From: Reichenbachiella versicolor
Lineage (GTDB): Bacteria; Bacteroidota; Bacteroidia; Cytophagales; Cyclobacteriaceae
Assembly: GCF_003171675.1 (NCBI RefSeq)
Contig: NZ_QFZQ01000006.1
Coordinates: forward strand, 186,001 to 250,000
DNA length: 64,000 bases
Reading direction: 5' to 3'
Under the pieces are notes generated by a model, which worked only from the letters and a program-made list of their open reading frames with translations, was not told the origin of the DNA and did no database searches. Numbering within the stretch: the first letter of the stretch is position 1; every line of letters starts with the position of its first letter. A program made the position numbers and the translations under genes. Below, in pieces: positions 36,007 through 45,404 of this stretch.

Positions 36007-39000
36007 TTATAAGTTTAACCTAAACCCTACATTGAATCTTCTAGCTATAGGATATACCTCTACTCTTCTTGATTCTGGATCGAACGCGTCAGGTAGACTA
36101 GTCCATGTCCATAAATTGTTTCCATTTACATATAACTGTAAACTACTTATTGCTTTCACACTATTCATTGGCACTTGATAAGCCACCTCTACCATCTGAA
36201 GCTTCAAATAGTCTGCTTTTCTTATATAATATGAGCTAGTCTCATTACTATGCACATGACGAGTGGCATGTAGTGACGGGTGCTTTGCTCCTGGATTTTC
36301 AGGTGTCCAATGATCCTGCATATCTGAATAGGTATACAAGAAACCTTCTTGACTTCTTGATTCCCATTCCCAAAGGTATGATCGTGATAAAAGCTTATCC
36401 ATACCAAAAACACCATTGAATCTAGCTGTTAGACTAATACCTTTATACTGTACTCCTCCTGAAAATGCATATGATTTAGTAGCAAACCTACTGTTACCAA
36501 TAGCTACTCGATCCAGTGCGGATACAATACCATCTCCGTTAAAGTCAATATATCTCATATCACCAGGGATAATATTTTGCATATCAAATCCAGAACGTGG
36601 ATTGTTATAAACATCATCCCAACTTTGATATAACCCATCTTGTATGATTGCGAATTGAGTGCCTATAGGATGCCCAGCTTGCTTCTGGTAATCAGGAGCT
36701 CCGAGTGGATCATCCTCTAGCAAAATTCTATTTTCGGTAATACTAAAGTTACCTTTCACCCAATAAGACCAATCAGCATTGATTACATCTCTCCAACCTA
36801 GGTCAAATTCTACACCTTGATTTTTAGTTTCTCCTGTAGTAGTTTCTGGCTTTTCAGGATACCCAGCAAAGACTGAAATTCTATCTTCAAGCTCGAAAGG
36901 AATGTCTGTTCTAGATTCATTGAACATATCTACATTCAATGTCAACTGACTCTTAAAAAATCCAAATTCAATACCTAGATTTTGCTTAGTACTTTCTTCC
37001 CATCCTGCCTTCTCATTGGCAATTCTTGCTTCATTCAGCTTACCAATATTCTGCTTATTTGGTCCAAAGTATACACCTCTATTATTATTGGTGTCTTCAG
37101 TAAAAGTAGTTCTGTATCCAAATCTGTTTGCATTTCGATCATTTCCTGATATACCATACGAATACCTAAACTTTAAGTGATCTAACCAGCTTTTTGTACC
37201 TTCCATAAATGACTCATTGGTCAATATCCAGCCGACAGCTGCAGAAGGAAATAAACCCCAGCGGTAATCAGGACCAAATTTATTTGTTCCTTGATAGGCT
37301 CCATTAATCTCTGCGAAATACCTAGTATCAAAATCATATGTAGCTCTACCTACATAACTCTCGATTCTATCTGGCCAAAGATTATCAGCTCCATTAACAG
37401 ATTCCTGACGATAAAAAAGAGCCATACCAGTAACTGTATGCTTACCGAACGTGTTATTGTAATCGAAACCTCCTTCGTAATACAGTCTTTTGTTATATTT
37501 CTTGATCGTCTCGTTTTGTAGTTTAGGACGATTCTGAACTGACTGAGCATCTGCACCTTCAATTCTTAGACCAAGCCCTACCAAATTTCCATCTTCATCA
37601 AAAGTTCTATCTTCTGGTGCTGAAGAGTACTGTAAAGTAGTCAGTTGCATTTTTTGTTCGTACTGAACGTAGTTGTTGACAGCAAACTTTGCTCTAAGTT
37701 TCAACCCTGGAACTAAATTTTTCAAATCCTGATTTAAAGTAAAGTCAGTCCATAAACGATTAGATCTTTTTTGCACGGAACCTGACTCCTGTAGTTTAAC
37801 TAAGTAATTAGCATTCGTTTGTGAATTTTCTTCTCTACTAAACTCACCTGTTGAAAACTGAGGCTGAGGTCCTACTTGCGGCCAACTATAAAATTGATTC
37901 AACTCAAGGTTATAATTTGGATCCTGATTTCCTCCTGGCGAAAAGCCAAGACCATCTCCAGTAGCTGTCATAGGATTACCATTCCAATTGGTTACCTCTC
38001 CGGCGAGCTTAACTCCTAACTTGGTGGTCTTAGTAAGCTTGAAGTCAACGTTTTGTCGAAAATTAAACCTTTTTTGTGTAGTTCTAGGATCATAGTCAGG
38101 TTGTTTCTCTAACTGGAATAAGTCACCATCATTATTGTGACCTAAGGAAGTGAAGTAAGTTACGAAATCATTTCCTCCACTAATATTCAAGTTATATGAC
38201 TGATTATATCCTGGACCTAAAAGCTTTCTAGGCCAATCAGTATATGAATGTGTATCAGGATTTCTATTTGGATCTTCCCATTCTGCAATTCTAGATTCTG
38301 CTACTAGTTCTGCGTAGCGTTTATCATTAATCAATCCAATATTTTTAGCCCTCAAATTTTCTGGAAATGGGGTTAAAAAGTCAAAATCTGTAGTAGGAAG
38401 TTTTACACCAAAATTAGCAGTAAAACTTACTTTTACCTCTCCTTTTTTACCTGACTTTGTTGTAACTATAATAGCTCCATTAGCAGCTCTTGACCCATAT
38501 ACAGCCGTAGCAGAAGCATCTTTTAATACTGTGACTGATGCTATTTCATTTGGATCAATATTATTCATGTCACGCTCTACACCATCAACTAATATTAGTG
38601 GAGCACTATCTCCCCATGAAGCTTTACCTCGTATAAGAATATCAGCTTGAGAAGCTCCAGGTATACCTGCATTTTGCTGAGTAGTAACCCCTGGTAATAA
38701 ACCAGTAAGTGCCTCAGATACGGTAGTTACACCTCCGGATTGAACAATATTTTCGCCTTTGGTGGTAACAATAGCTCCCACTACACTTGCTTTTTTCTGT
38801 TCGGAGAAACCTACTACTACTACTTCTTCCAGAGACTCTACATCCAACACCATCCCCACCTCTATTCTGGAACGACCCGCAGTGGAAACTTCTTGAGTTT
38901 TATATCCTATAAATGAAAAAGACAAAACAGCCCCTTCATTCAAACTCAATGTAAACTCGCCATCAATATCAGTAATTGTACCTGTAGCTGCTCCTTTAAT

Positions 39001-39171
39001 TAAAACATTTACACCTGGCAGTGGATCACCGTTCTCATCGGATATTTTTCCGGATACTGTCACCTGCTGTGCTATTGCACTCTGAGGCAACATCGAAGCG
39101 AGTAAAAATAATATCATACAACATGCTCCCCATCTTGAGAAGTCACGAAGTAACTTAGTCTTTTCACGCAT
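36007..39171 (-). CDS. SusC/RagA-family TonB-dependent transporter (operon leader)
   Basis: This 1054-residue transporter is the first gene of the operon. After a long signal peptide (to about residue 34, SAIAQ) comes a carboxypeptidase-D-like domain, VTVSGKISDENGDPLPGVNV, then a TonB-box-like stretch LEEVVVVGF. The plug has ILIRGKASWGDSAPLILVDG and VLKDASATAVYGSRAANGAI, and the barrel ends RFNVGFRLNL. Together with the SusD encoded next it should import oligosaccharides across the outer membrane. The leader carries the GAGGGG and CCCGTT motifs described separately. Confidence 0.97.
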   Translation of the reverse strand: MREKTKLLRDFSRWGACCMILFLLASMLPQSAIAQQVTVSGKISDENGDPLPGVNVLIKGAATGTITDIDGEFTLSLNEGAVLSFSFIGYKTQEVSTAGRSRIEVGMVLDVESLEEVVVVGFSEQKKASVVGAIVTTKGENIVQSGGVTTVSEALTGLLPGVTTQQNAGIPGASQADILIRGKASWGDSAPLILVDGVERDMNNIDPNEIASVTVLKDASATAVYGSRAANGAIIVTTKSGKKGEVKVSFTANFGVKLPTTDFDFLTPFPENLRAKNIGLINDKRYAELVAESRIAEWEDPNRNPDTHSYTDWPRKLLGPGYNQSYNLNISGGNDFVTYFTSLGHNNDGDLFQLEKQPDYDPRTTQKRFNFRQNVDFKLTKTTKLGVKLAGEVTNWNGNPMTATGDGLGFSPGGNQDPNYNLELNQFYSWPQVGPQPQFSTGEFSREENSQTNANYLVKLQESGSVQKRSNRLWTDFTLNQDLKNLVPGLKLRAKFAVNNYVQYEQKMQLTTLQYSSAPEDRTFDEDGNLVGLGLRIEGADAQSVQNRPKLQNETIKKYNKRLYYEGGFDYNNTFGKHTVTGMALFYRQESVNGADNLWPDRIESYVGRATYDFDTRYFAEINGAYQGTNKFGPDYRWGLFPSAAVGWILTNESFMEGTKSWLDHLKFRYSYGISGNDRNANRFGYRTTFTEDTNNNRGVYFGPNKQNIGKLNEARIANEKAGWEESTKQNLGIEFGFFKSQLTLNVDMFNESRTDIPFELEDRISVFAGYPEKPETTTGETKNQGVEFDLGWRDVINADWSYWVKGNFSITENRILLEDDPLGAPDYQKQAGHPIGTQFAIIQDGLYQSWDDVYNNPRSGFDMQNIIPGDMRYIDFNGDGIVSALDRVAIGNSRFATKSYAFSGGVQYKGISLTARFNGVFGMDKLLSRSYLWEWESRSQEGFLYTYSDMQDHWTPENPGAKHPSLHATRHVHSNETSSYYIRKADYLKLQMVEVAYQVPMNSVKAISSLQLYVNGNNLWTWTSLPDAFDPESRRVEVYPIARRFNVGFRLNL

Positions 39172-39608
39172 TTAGTTATTCTTAAGATTCATAATTGTAT
39201 TTAGTCGATAAGAGTTTTGTCGTGTCTTCTTTGTGGTTCAAAAAAGTGAATCATTAGTTTTAATAAATTCATCAAGAAGACGAGAATTCCCTTAATCATC
39301 ATTAACAAAAATATTTTATCCCCCCTCCAATCACCATAGATATTCTACCCGTTAAACGGGCTAAATTCGCTCTAATGATCACATTTTAAGCTATTAAGAG
39401 GGGGTATTATGTATTTTGAATACAGTTTGTATAATTCTGCATTCATTATTCACTTTATGTTTTGTACTGATAAAAGACTCACATTTAAGAAATAAGAAAT
39501 CTGATCTATGAAAATAAGCCCATGCTATACGAACATAATCGAGGACCTAGATATTAAATACCATAATAATTACAGTCCAACTTAACTAGTGTTATACCTA
39601 CAAACAAA
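39172..39608. other. Regulatory intergenic region before the SusCD operon
   Basis: This stretch of about 440 AT-rich bases without a gene holds the two-part operator, the inverted GAGGGGGTATTAT copy at 39397-39410 and, at its left end, the leader of the susC gene. Confidence 0.6.
39311..39360 (-). promoter_or_regulatory. Two-part operator motif upstream of the SusCD operon
   Basis: Read in the direction of the operon, a perfect inverted repeat CCCGTTTAACGGG (39360-39348) is followed 32 bases later, start to start, by GGAGGGGGGATAAAATAT (39328-39311), about 140 bases before the susC start. The same pair occurs with a 33-base offset upstream of the GH2 gene. A further GAGGGGG copy in the opposite orientation lies at 39397-39410. 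Confidence 0.6.
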
Positions 39609-39639
39609 AAAGGCTATCTCAGAGGGTGAGATAGCCTTT
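39609..39639 (-). terminator. Intrinsic terminator of the PKD lipoprotein gene
   Basis: A perfect 13-bp stem (39609-39621 with 39627-39639) has a five-base loop. Read leftward it runs into a T-rich tail, 22 bases after the stop codon. Confidence 0.9.
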
Positions 39640-39660
39640 AAATTTTATTCTATAGTATTT

Positions 39661-41163
39661 TTATTCCTTCTTAACTCTCATATAATCGAAATACCATGTT
39701 CCCGATTGCTGCACAATTCTAATTCCTACAACATACTCTTTTCCAGCACCTAGAGCCTTTGCTCCACTAGCAGTCCATACTAGATCACCCCAAGCATTAT
39801 TATATGCAGTACCAGTAGCAGGAGAACCATTTCTATTCACCCAAGAGCCTGTATTTTTTGTAACTCCCCAGTTGGTTTGAACTACTCCATTGATAACTTC
39901 ATAGAAACCTACATTCACTTGAGCTACAGCACTTTCACCTCTCAGTCCAACTTCCATTTTATAATTAGACGTTCCATCTGCTATAAAAGACTGCCCAAAC
40001 ACAACTACTGAACTAGCATTCTTAACGTACTTAACAACACCTGTTCTTCCTTCATAAGTATCTAGGTGCTCGATTCCTGCGCTCTCCGCAATCACCACAG
40101 CTCCACCTCCATCTTTATAGGCAATCCAATCTGCTGTTAACTTTTCTTTCTCTACTGTACCATCATTCTTTGCTTCGAAATTACCACACCCAATCAAATT
40201 ATCTCCTGAACCTCCACATGCTTGTATACCTGGAAAAACATGTACCACAGCCTTAGTTTCAGTTCCTGTAAATTCAGGTTTCGTGTCTTTAATACCCGAA
40301 AAGTAAGAAGTTAAAGTAACATCATATCTACCCGCTTCAAAGTAGCTAATACCAGTTACTTCTGGACCCGAAGCCGTAGCGGTTGTCGATCCCGGAAACT
40401 CCCACTCATATGTATCCCGAGTTCCTGTGCATGTTTCTAAAAAGTCCATGCTCCCCCCTACGTCAATCATATATACTGGGTCAATAGCTCCTCCATTAAG
40501 GGTACCAGATTCAAAATTAGCGGTTACGGCTACAACTGGTGTTACAGTCACCAAACCTGTAATAGTAGAATCCATTTCCATACCGTCCAAATTCCTAGAA
40601 ATCTTCAATCTTACGTTGTACTCACCTTCCGTTTCATAGGTTACAGTAGGATTTTGCTCCGAAGAAGTTTCTGGATTTCCTCCAATAAAAGTCCATTCAT
40701 AGGAATCTGGTTCTCCTATTGACAAATCCGTAAATGTTATTGGCAACGTTTCTGCGATAGAATAAATACCATTATCCACATCAGCATCAGCTTCTATTGC
40801 TACTTGTAAATCAGGCAAAACACTAATAGAAACTTCTCTTGCCGACCTATCTCCAGATTCATGATCTACTGTCAGATGTGCTACAAAATCACCAGGTTCC
40901 TCATAAGTAACATATAGTGTATCTATTGTTGAAGTTTGTGGATCTCCGCCATCAAACGACCATAACCTACTCAGAACGTCAGAACCCTCGTGCTTAAATT
41001 TAACCGAGTCTCCTTTAGGAATTCTTATTCGATCTGCTACTACAGCATCGACTTTTCTTCCTGGGGCTGTTCCACCTCCCGACTCTTCTTCATTACAACT
41101 CGATAAATAGACAGCAAATACAATAGCTGCCCATATCGATATTTTCAATAAAGGCTTTTTCAT
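39661..41163 (-). CDS. PKD-domain surface lipoprotein with C-terminal jelly-roll-like domain
   Basis: The likely start is 41163 (500 residues, MKKPLLKISIWAA), because it begins the signal peptide directly; a longer frame to 41223 adds 20 non-signal residues. The lipobox LSSC (Cys23) is followed by NEEES, an acidic stretch suggesting surface export. Three or four PKD-like Ig folds follow, seen as SRLWSFDGGDPQTS, SYEWTFIGGNPETSSE and EYNVRLKISR. A C-terminal region from about 330, with DWIAYKDGGGAVVIAES and TWYFDYMRVKKE, resembles a carbohydrate-binding jelly roll. It is probably the surface glycan-binding protein of the neighbouring locus. It shares layout with the lipoprotein encoded at 57682. 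Confidence 0.8.
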   Translation of the reverse strand: MKKPLLKISIWAAIVFAVYLSSCNEEESGGGTAPGRKVDAVVADRIRIPKGDSVKFKHEGSDVLSRLWSFDGGDPQTSTIDTLYVTYEEPGDFVAHLTVDHESGDRSAREVSISVLPDLQVAIEADADVDNGIYSIAETLPITFTDLSIGEPDSYEWTFIGGNPETSSEQNPTVTYETEGEYNVRLKISRNLDGMEMDSTITGLVTVTPVVAVTANFESGTLNGGAIDPVYMIDVGGSMDFLETCTGTRDTYEWEFPGSTTATASGPEVTGISYFEAGRYDVTLTSYFSGIKDTKPEFTGTETKAVVHVFPGIQACGGSGDNLIGCGNFEAKNDGTVEKEKLTADWIAYKDGGGAVVIAESAGIEHLDTYEGRTGVVKYVKNASSVVVFGQSFIADGTSNYKMEVGLRGESAVAQVNVGFYEVINGVVQTNWGVTKNTGSWVNRNGSPATGTAYNNAWGDLVWTASGAKALGAGKEYVVGIRIVQQSGTWYFDYMRVKKE

Positions 41164-41641
41164 TACATATACAATTAGATGTCCACTAGAAAAGAATAAT
41201 AGAAACGTTAAAAATGAACTCAATTAACTGCTCATTTCAACCAAACAATACTAAATTGACTAGAGCGTCTTTACTCTATCAAAACAGCTCACATAACTAT
41301 ATGTGACTCCCAATCCGTTGAACATTATTAAACATAAATTGCTTAGATAATGACTCACTACATTTTTAAACCGAATTCAATATCGTAAATACAAAACAAA
41401 AACAAGGTCGTAACATCAGATAATCAATGAATTTTACAGATTAACCTACCAAATTGATATAATACCCCCCTCTAACCTTCATGTTTATGAATTCATTATA
41501 CAAACAAATAGCAAAGACCATAAACAGTCTTAGAAAGTAGATCTTGTAGTTAATTTGTTACTGACATAAGTCACATTTTTATTAACATGTGACTTAAATA
41601 TCTCCTCTTCTCTTTAGATCTAAATTAAAAAGAATTCCTCA
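41164..41641. other. Intergenic region before the PKD lipoprotein gene
   Basis: These 478 AT-rich bases contain only the GAGGGG motif and no recognisable gene. The lipoprotein gene therefore has a long leader or a distal promoter. Confidence 0.5.
41456..41473 (-). promoter_or_regulatory. GAGGGG motif upstream of the PKD lipoprotein gene
   Basis: In gene orientation the sequence AGAGGGGGGTATTATATC lies about 290 bases before the start. It matches the second half of the two-part motif at the SusCD operon, but no CCCGTT element is seen 33 bases before it. Confidence 0.5.
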
Positions 41642-43462
41642 TCAATTTAATGGGGCAGAGATAGTCTCTACATTGACATTTTCATACTTCACACAATGAT
41701 TTCCTGAAGTCTTGTGACCATATCCATTGTGTGCATGACTGTATTGAGAAATAATAAGCTTACCATCCTCTTTACCATCTACAGTGTAATCATACTTAGT
41801 AAGCTTTGTTTGTCCATCGAACTCTTCTTTGACCTCTTTGACTCTTAGCCCTCCAAACAGAAAAGGAGTAAGTTCATGATCCTCGCGATTAGATTCTGCT
41901 ACTTTTTGCTCAAAATGATCTGAAATCTCTTGATCAATGTGGTAAAACTCTTGATGATCAAAAGTGTATGTTACTACTCTTCCATCTCCGTACTTAATAC
42001 TTTGTAAAACAGCTTCCGTTATGTGATCAAGAGAGTAGTGTTTGCTTCGATTTTCATGTTGAAGCAATTTCTCTGGTTGACTGTAGTTGAAATAATCTGA
42101 AGGAGTAATATTATACAGATCCTCTTCTCCATTGTAAAATCCCCATATATCTCTTGCATGACTTTCTTTTGGTATTATCCCAAACTTATCCTTGTAAAAA
42201 AACTCGTTTGTTTGCTGAACGCCATTGGTATTTAATACAAGCTTATCCAGCTCTAATCGTGAATAAACTGATGGCAAAATCTCTTCATCGTAGTTCCAAA
42301 AATAGGAATAAGAAAACGATGCTTTTTGAACTCTATCTCCGTTTTGATTGATAATAATAGCATCCAATTTTTGCCGTGCTTTACCGTCTCCTAAATCAGA
42401 AAATAGACGGTTTGACTTACTCATCATACCTAATTTGGGCTTAATATGATCTTGTTCTGAAAATATAAAATTGGCCGTGTATTCTCCAATATTTATTGAC
42501 TTAAGATATACATCTTTATACTGACTCTGAGATATAATTTGGACATTCTCTACTTCCTCTGGAAAACAATAAGATGAATAGTGCACGTCCCAAACATCTT
42601 CATCATTAATATTCATTTTTTGGAAAGTTCCATCGCTTTTGAAGTCAGTGGCATATTCAAATTCTGCTACCACTCCGCTGGGTGAAGTGACTTTATCCAA
42701 ATGCCAAGTAGAAGTGGAATTTGACTCCTGCACATCAAATTTCAACTTGTGTGAATTGTGCTTGTAATCAAAATAATTGTTCAAACAGTAAGTAGTAGAT
42801 CTAGTAGAAAAATCATAAACATACCCTTCTTGATCCTCAATCTGCCAACGATTTGATCTCAAAAAATATTTTGCTGTCATGTTTTTCGGGGAAATCAACT
42901 CTACATCAATGTATTCTTTGTCAGAATCATGATCGGGAGTTAACAAAAATTTACCTTTCATCCCTAAAACATCAAAAAAGAATATATCTGGATCAGAATC
43001 TATTTTACCCTCACAAACTCCTGCATGAAAATCATCATTTTCGTTTTCCTCACAATCGTCGAAACACGGTTTTATATGCTCAAAAGGATACCCTTTAGCT
43101 TTATTTTGATCTGGAAAATCAAATAACCCAAAATCGTTTTCTCCTCTTACTATTCGAGTAATAAATCCACCAGCTTGTAAATACCATCCAAGTCCTACCC
43201 ATGAAGCTTCTTCTTCTACACGGATACCTAGTGGATGATAACTCAATTGTATTGGAATCTCTAAATCTCGATCTTTCAGTGTTTGCATTGAATATTTTAT
43301 ATCTGGAATACCATATTCAATACCCACAGGGTGATCACAGTACTTTATTATAGCTGCAGCATCAAACGGTGGCGGTACAGCTTTATCTATTCTGAGTTGG
43401 GCAAATACAGAGGTAGAAAGGATAAGGAGGAAGAACATTGATAAAATCTCTTTCTTACTCAT
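41642..43462 (-). CDS. RHS-like exported protein, short form
   Basis: This 606-residue protein has a signal peptide ending TSVFAQ. The N-terminal 130 residues match the start of Bacteroidota RHS/SpvB-type proteins: HPVGIEYGIPDIKYSM, IPIQLSYHPLGIRVEEEASWVGLGWYLQAGGFITR and VRGEND. The rest is strand-rich, with YD-like pieces such as GRVVTYTFDHQEF and TKLTKYDYTVDG, but there is no RHS core repeat set and no C-terminal toxin domain. Family members are commonly over 1,000 residues, so this is a short or truncated form. The stop is followed by non-coding sequence, not a continuing frame. Its place inside a polysaccharide locus is odd. Confidence 0.65.
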   Translation of the reverse strand: MSKKEILSMFFLLILSTSVFAQLRIDKAVPPPFDAAAIIKYCDHPVGIEYGIPDIKYSMQTLKDRDLEIPIQLSYHPLGIRVEEEASWVGLGWYLQAGGFITRIVRGENDFGLFDFPDQNKAKGYPFEHIKPCFDDCEENENDDFHAGVCEGKIDSDPDIFFFDVLGMKGKFLLTPDHDSDKEYIDVELISPKNMTAKYFLRSNRWQIEDQEGYVYDFSTRSTTYCLNNYFDYKHNSHKLKFDVQESNSTSTWHLDKVTSPSGVVAEFEYATDFKSDGTFQKMNINDEDVWDVHYSSYCFPEEVENVQIISQSQYKDVYLKSINIGEYTANFIFSEQDHIKPKLGMMSKSNRLFSDLGDGKARQKLDAIIINQNGDRVQKASFSYSYFWNYDEEILPSVYSRLELDKLVLNTNGVQQTNEFFYKDKFGIIPKESHARDIWGFYNGEEDLYNITPSDYFNYSQPEKLLQHENRSKHYSLDHITEAVLQSIKYGDGRVVTYTFDHQEFYHIDQEISDHFEQKVAESNREDHELTPFLFGGLRVKEVKEEFDGQTKLTKYDYTVDGKEDGKLIISQYSHAHNGYGHKTSGNHCVKYENVNVETISAPLN

Positions 43463-43492
43463 GATTGTTTAATGGGTCTTTTACGATTAAAA

Positions 43493-43599
43493 ACAAAAAA
43501 GCTGTCTAGAAAGCATGAAAGTAATTCCATTTACAGAAAATAGAATATCAACTTTGATAACAGGCTTTCAGGACAGCTTATAAAATAATCACAAAGATA
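43493..43599 (-). ncRNA. Candidate leader RNA / attenuator before the RHS-like gene
   Basis: Read leftward, TATCTTTG (43599-43592) is a full TAnnTTTG -7 box. A transcript from about 43585 would at once form a stem pairing 43564-43579 with 43499-43514 (14 of 16 positions), with a 49-base loop, and end in a T6 run followed by GTTTTT. The structure ends about 30 bases before the RHS-like start codon. It is either a short independent RNA of about 90 nt or an attenuator controlling read-through. Confidence 0.4.
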
Positions 43600-43664
43600 T
43601 AGCTAGAAATTGCCAATTGCTTCCAGCGTTGTCCAAAATATTATGATATATGTCAGGTGAATAA

Positions 43665-43700
43665 AAAAACAGTTCAGAAATTGCTCCCTGAACTGTTTTT
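43665..43700 (-). terminator. Intrinsic terminator of the sulfatase gene
   Basis: A perfect 12-bp stem (AAAAACAGTTCA with its complement) has a 12-base loop and starts 18 bases after the sulfatase stop. Both arms carry A/T runs, so it can work on both strands. Confidence 0.85.
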
Positions 43701-43718
43701 GCTTTCTTTAAAAGATTA

Positions 43719-45404
43719 TTAATCGTCCCAGTGTTCATCAATAACCTTTTGAATATGAGGATAATTAATATCCTCTTCATTCAATTCTTTTCTTTTAGCA
43801 GCTAATTGTTCTTTAAGATCTGCAATGATATCTGTGTATGCAGGATCAGCATATGCATTATTCATTTCCTTAGGATCGTTTTTTAGATCGTAAAATTCCC
43901 AAGCCACAGGCGTATGTATAGTAAATGCATTACCCCAGCTTTTCTTGTTCCAATCTGCGTTCGGATCATCAGTATCCACCCAATACTTACCATAAAAGAA
44001 AATCAACTTATAATCTTTGGTACGAATACCAAAGTGTGCGGGATTTTGATGTCTATGAGCCAAATGCATCCAATATCTATAATAAGTTGACTGCTGCCAC
44101 CCTTCTGGTTCTTCACCTTCATTTTCTAAGATATACTTGAAACTATGCCCTTGCATATATTCTGGCACAGTACCTCCTGCAAGTTCAATCATTGTCGGTG
44201 CAAAATCTGTATTGTTTATAATAGCGTCTGTTCTAGAGCCAGACTTGATCGAAGGTGGGTATCTGACTATAAATGGCATTCTCATAGATTCGTCATACAT
44301 CCATCTTTTGTCAATGTAATCATGTTCTCCTAACATAAACCCTTGGTCACCTGTATAGATAATAACAGTATTATCCATCAAACCTTCTTCTTCCAAGTAT
44401 TTGAACAGTCTTGCCAAGTTATCATCTACTCCTTTGACGCACCTTAAATAGTATTTTATGTAGTCTTGATACACCTTGCTTGTATATTCTCTTTCCTTAG
44501 GGTCACTATGATCAAATGGAACAAATTCGCCCTCTAAAACCTCTGCTGCCACGCCATATGCTCTTGACTCTTCAGTTCCTTTGTAAATATTATTTGCTTG
44601 TCTTCTGATTAAATTTCTATGAGAAACTGAAGAACCAACAAATCTGGTTAAAGAATCATTTACGCCTCTAGTAGCAACAGAACCATGATTCCCATATTCA
44701 TACAAACTTTCCGGTTCAGGAATAAAAGTATCGGCTAAATAGTCCTCATATCTAGGCGCATATTCAAAGTCATCATGAGGGGCTTTGTAATGGTGCATTA
44801 AGAAGAATGGTTGATCCTTTTTTCTTCCATTTTTCAACCAATCTAATGTTAAATCAGTAATCACGTCACTCGAATGACCTTCTGTTTTGATTGTACTATT
44901 TGGCCAAGGCTTGTCTCCTCTTACTCTGAATTTAGGATTAAAATATTTACCCTGTCCAGGAAGAACTGTGTAAAAATCAAACTCTGATGGTTCTTCATGC
45001 AAATGCCATTTACCAACTATTGCAGTTTGGTAACCAAGCTTCTTCATTTCCTTTGGCAAATATTGTTTCTCAGGAAGTATATGTCCTTCTAAGTCCAAAA
45101 CTCCATTTGCTTGACTATACTGACCGGTAATAATAGCAGCTCTACTAGGTGTGCAAATTGAATTCGTGACATAACAGTTATCAAAAACAATACCTTCACT
45201 TGCCAACTTGTCCAACGTTGGAGTTGGGTTTAACGAAGCCAACCTACTCCCATACACCCCTATTCCTTGAGTAGTATGATCATCTGACATGATATAAATG
45301 ATATTGGGTTGCTTAGGTGCCTTCTCCTTGGTAGAACAACTCATTTGAGTCATTGCCAATAGGCCCATTACCAATACGTGAAGGACTTTAATCTTGTATT
45401 TCAT
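43719..45404 (-). CDS. Periplasmic formylglycine-type (S1) sulfatase lipoprotein
   Basis: This 561-residue arylsulfatase-superfamily enzyme has a lipoprotein signal ending TQMSC (Cys23) with STKEK after it and no acidic surface-export signal, so it is probably periplasmic. The metal-binding IYIMSDDHTTQGIG has Asp41 and Asp42. The modification motif CTPSR has Cys84, to be converted to formylglycine by a maturase not in this window. GKWHLHEE and a second metal site near YTGDQGFMLGEHDYIDKRW follow. It removes sulfate esters from polysaccharide fragments. The subfamily and sugar specificity cannot be told from this reading. It is divergent from the GH2 gene across 470 bases. Confidence 0.95.
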   Translation of the reverse strand: MKYKIKVLHVLVMGLLAMTQMSCSTKEKAPKQPNIIYIMSDDHTTQGIGVYGSRLASLNPTPTLDKLASEGIVFDNCYVTNSICTPSRAAIITGQYSQANGVLDLEGHILPEKQYLPKEMKKLGYQTAIVGKWHLHEEPSEFDFYTVLPGQGKYFNPKFRVRGDKPWPNSTIKTEGHSSDVITDLTLDWLKNGRKKDQPFFLMHHYKAPHDDFEYAPRYEDYLADTFIPEPESLYEYGNHGSVATRGVNDSLTRFVGSSVSHRNLIRRQANNIYKGTEESRAYGVAAEVLEGEFVPFDHSDPKEREYTSKVYQDYIKYYLRCVKGVDDNLARLFKYLEEEGLMDNTVIIYTGDQGFMLGEHDYIDKRWMYDESMRMPFIVRYPPSIKSGSRTDAIINNTDFAPTMIELAGGTVPEYMQGHSFKYILENEGEEPEGWQQSTYYRYWMHLAHRHQNPAHFGIRTKDYKLIFFYGKYWVDTDDPNADWNKKSWGNAFTIHTPVAWEFYDLKNDPKEMNNAYADPAYTDIIADLKEQLAAKRKELNEEDINYPHIQKVIDEHWDD

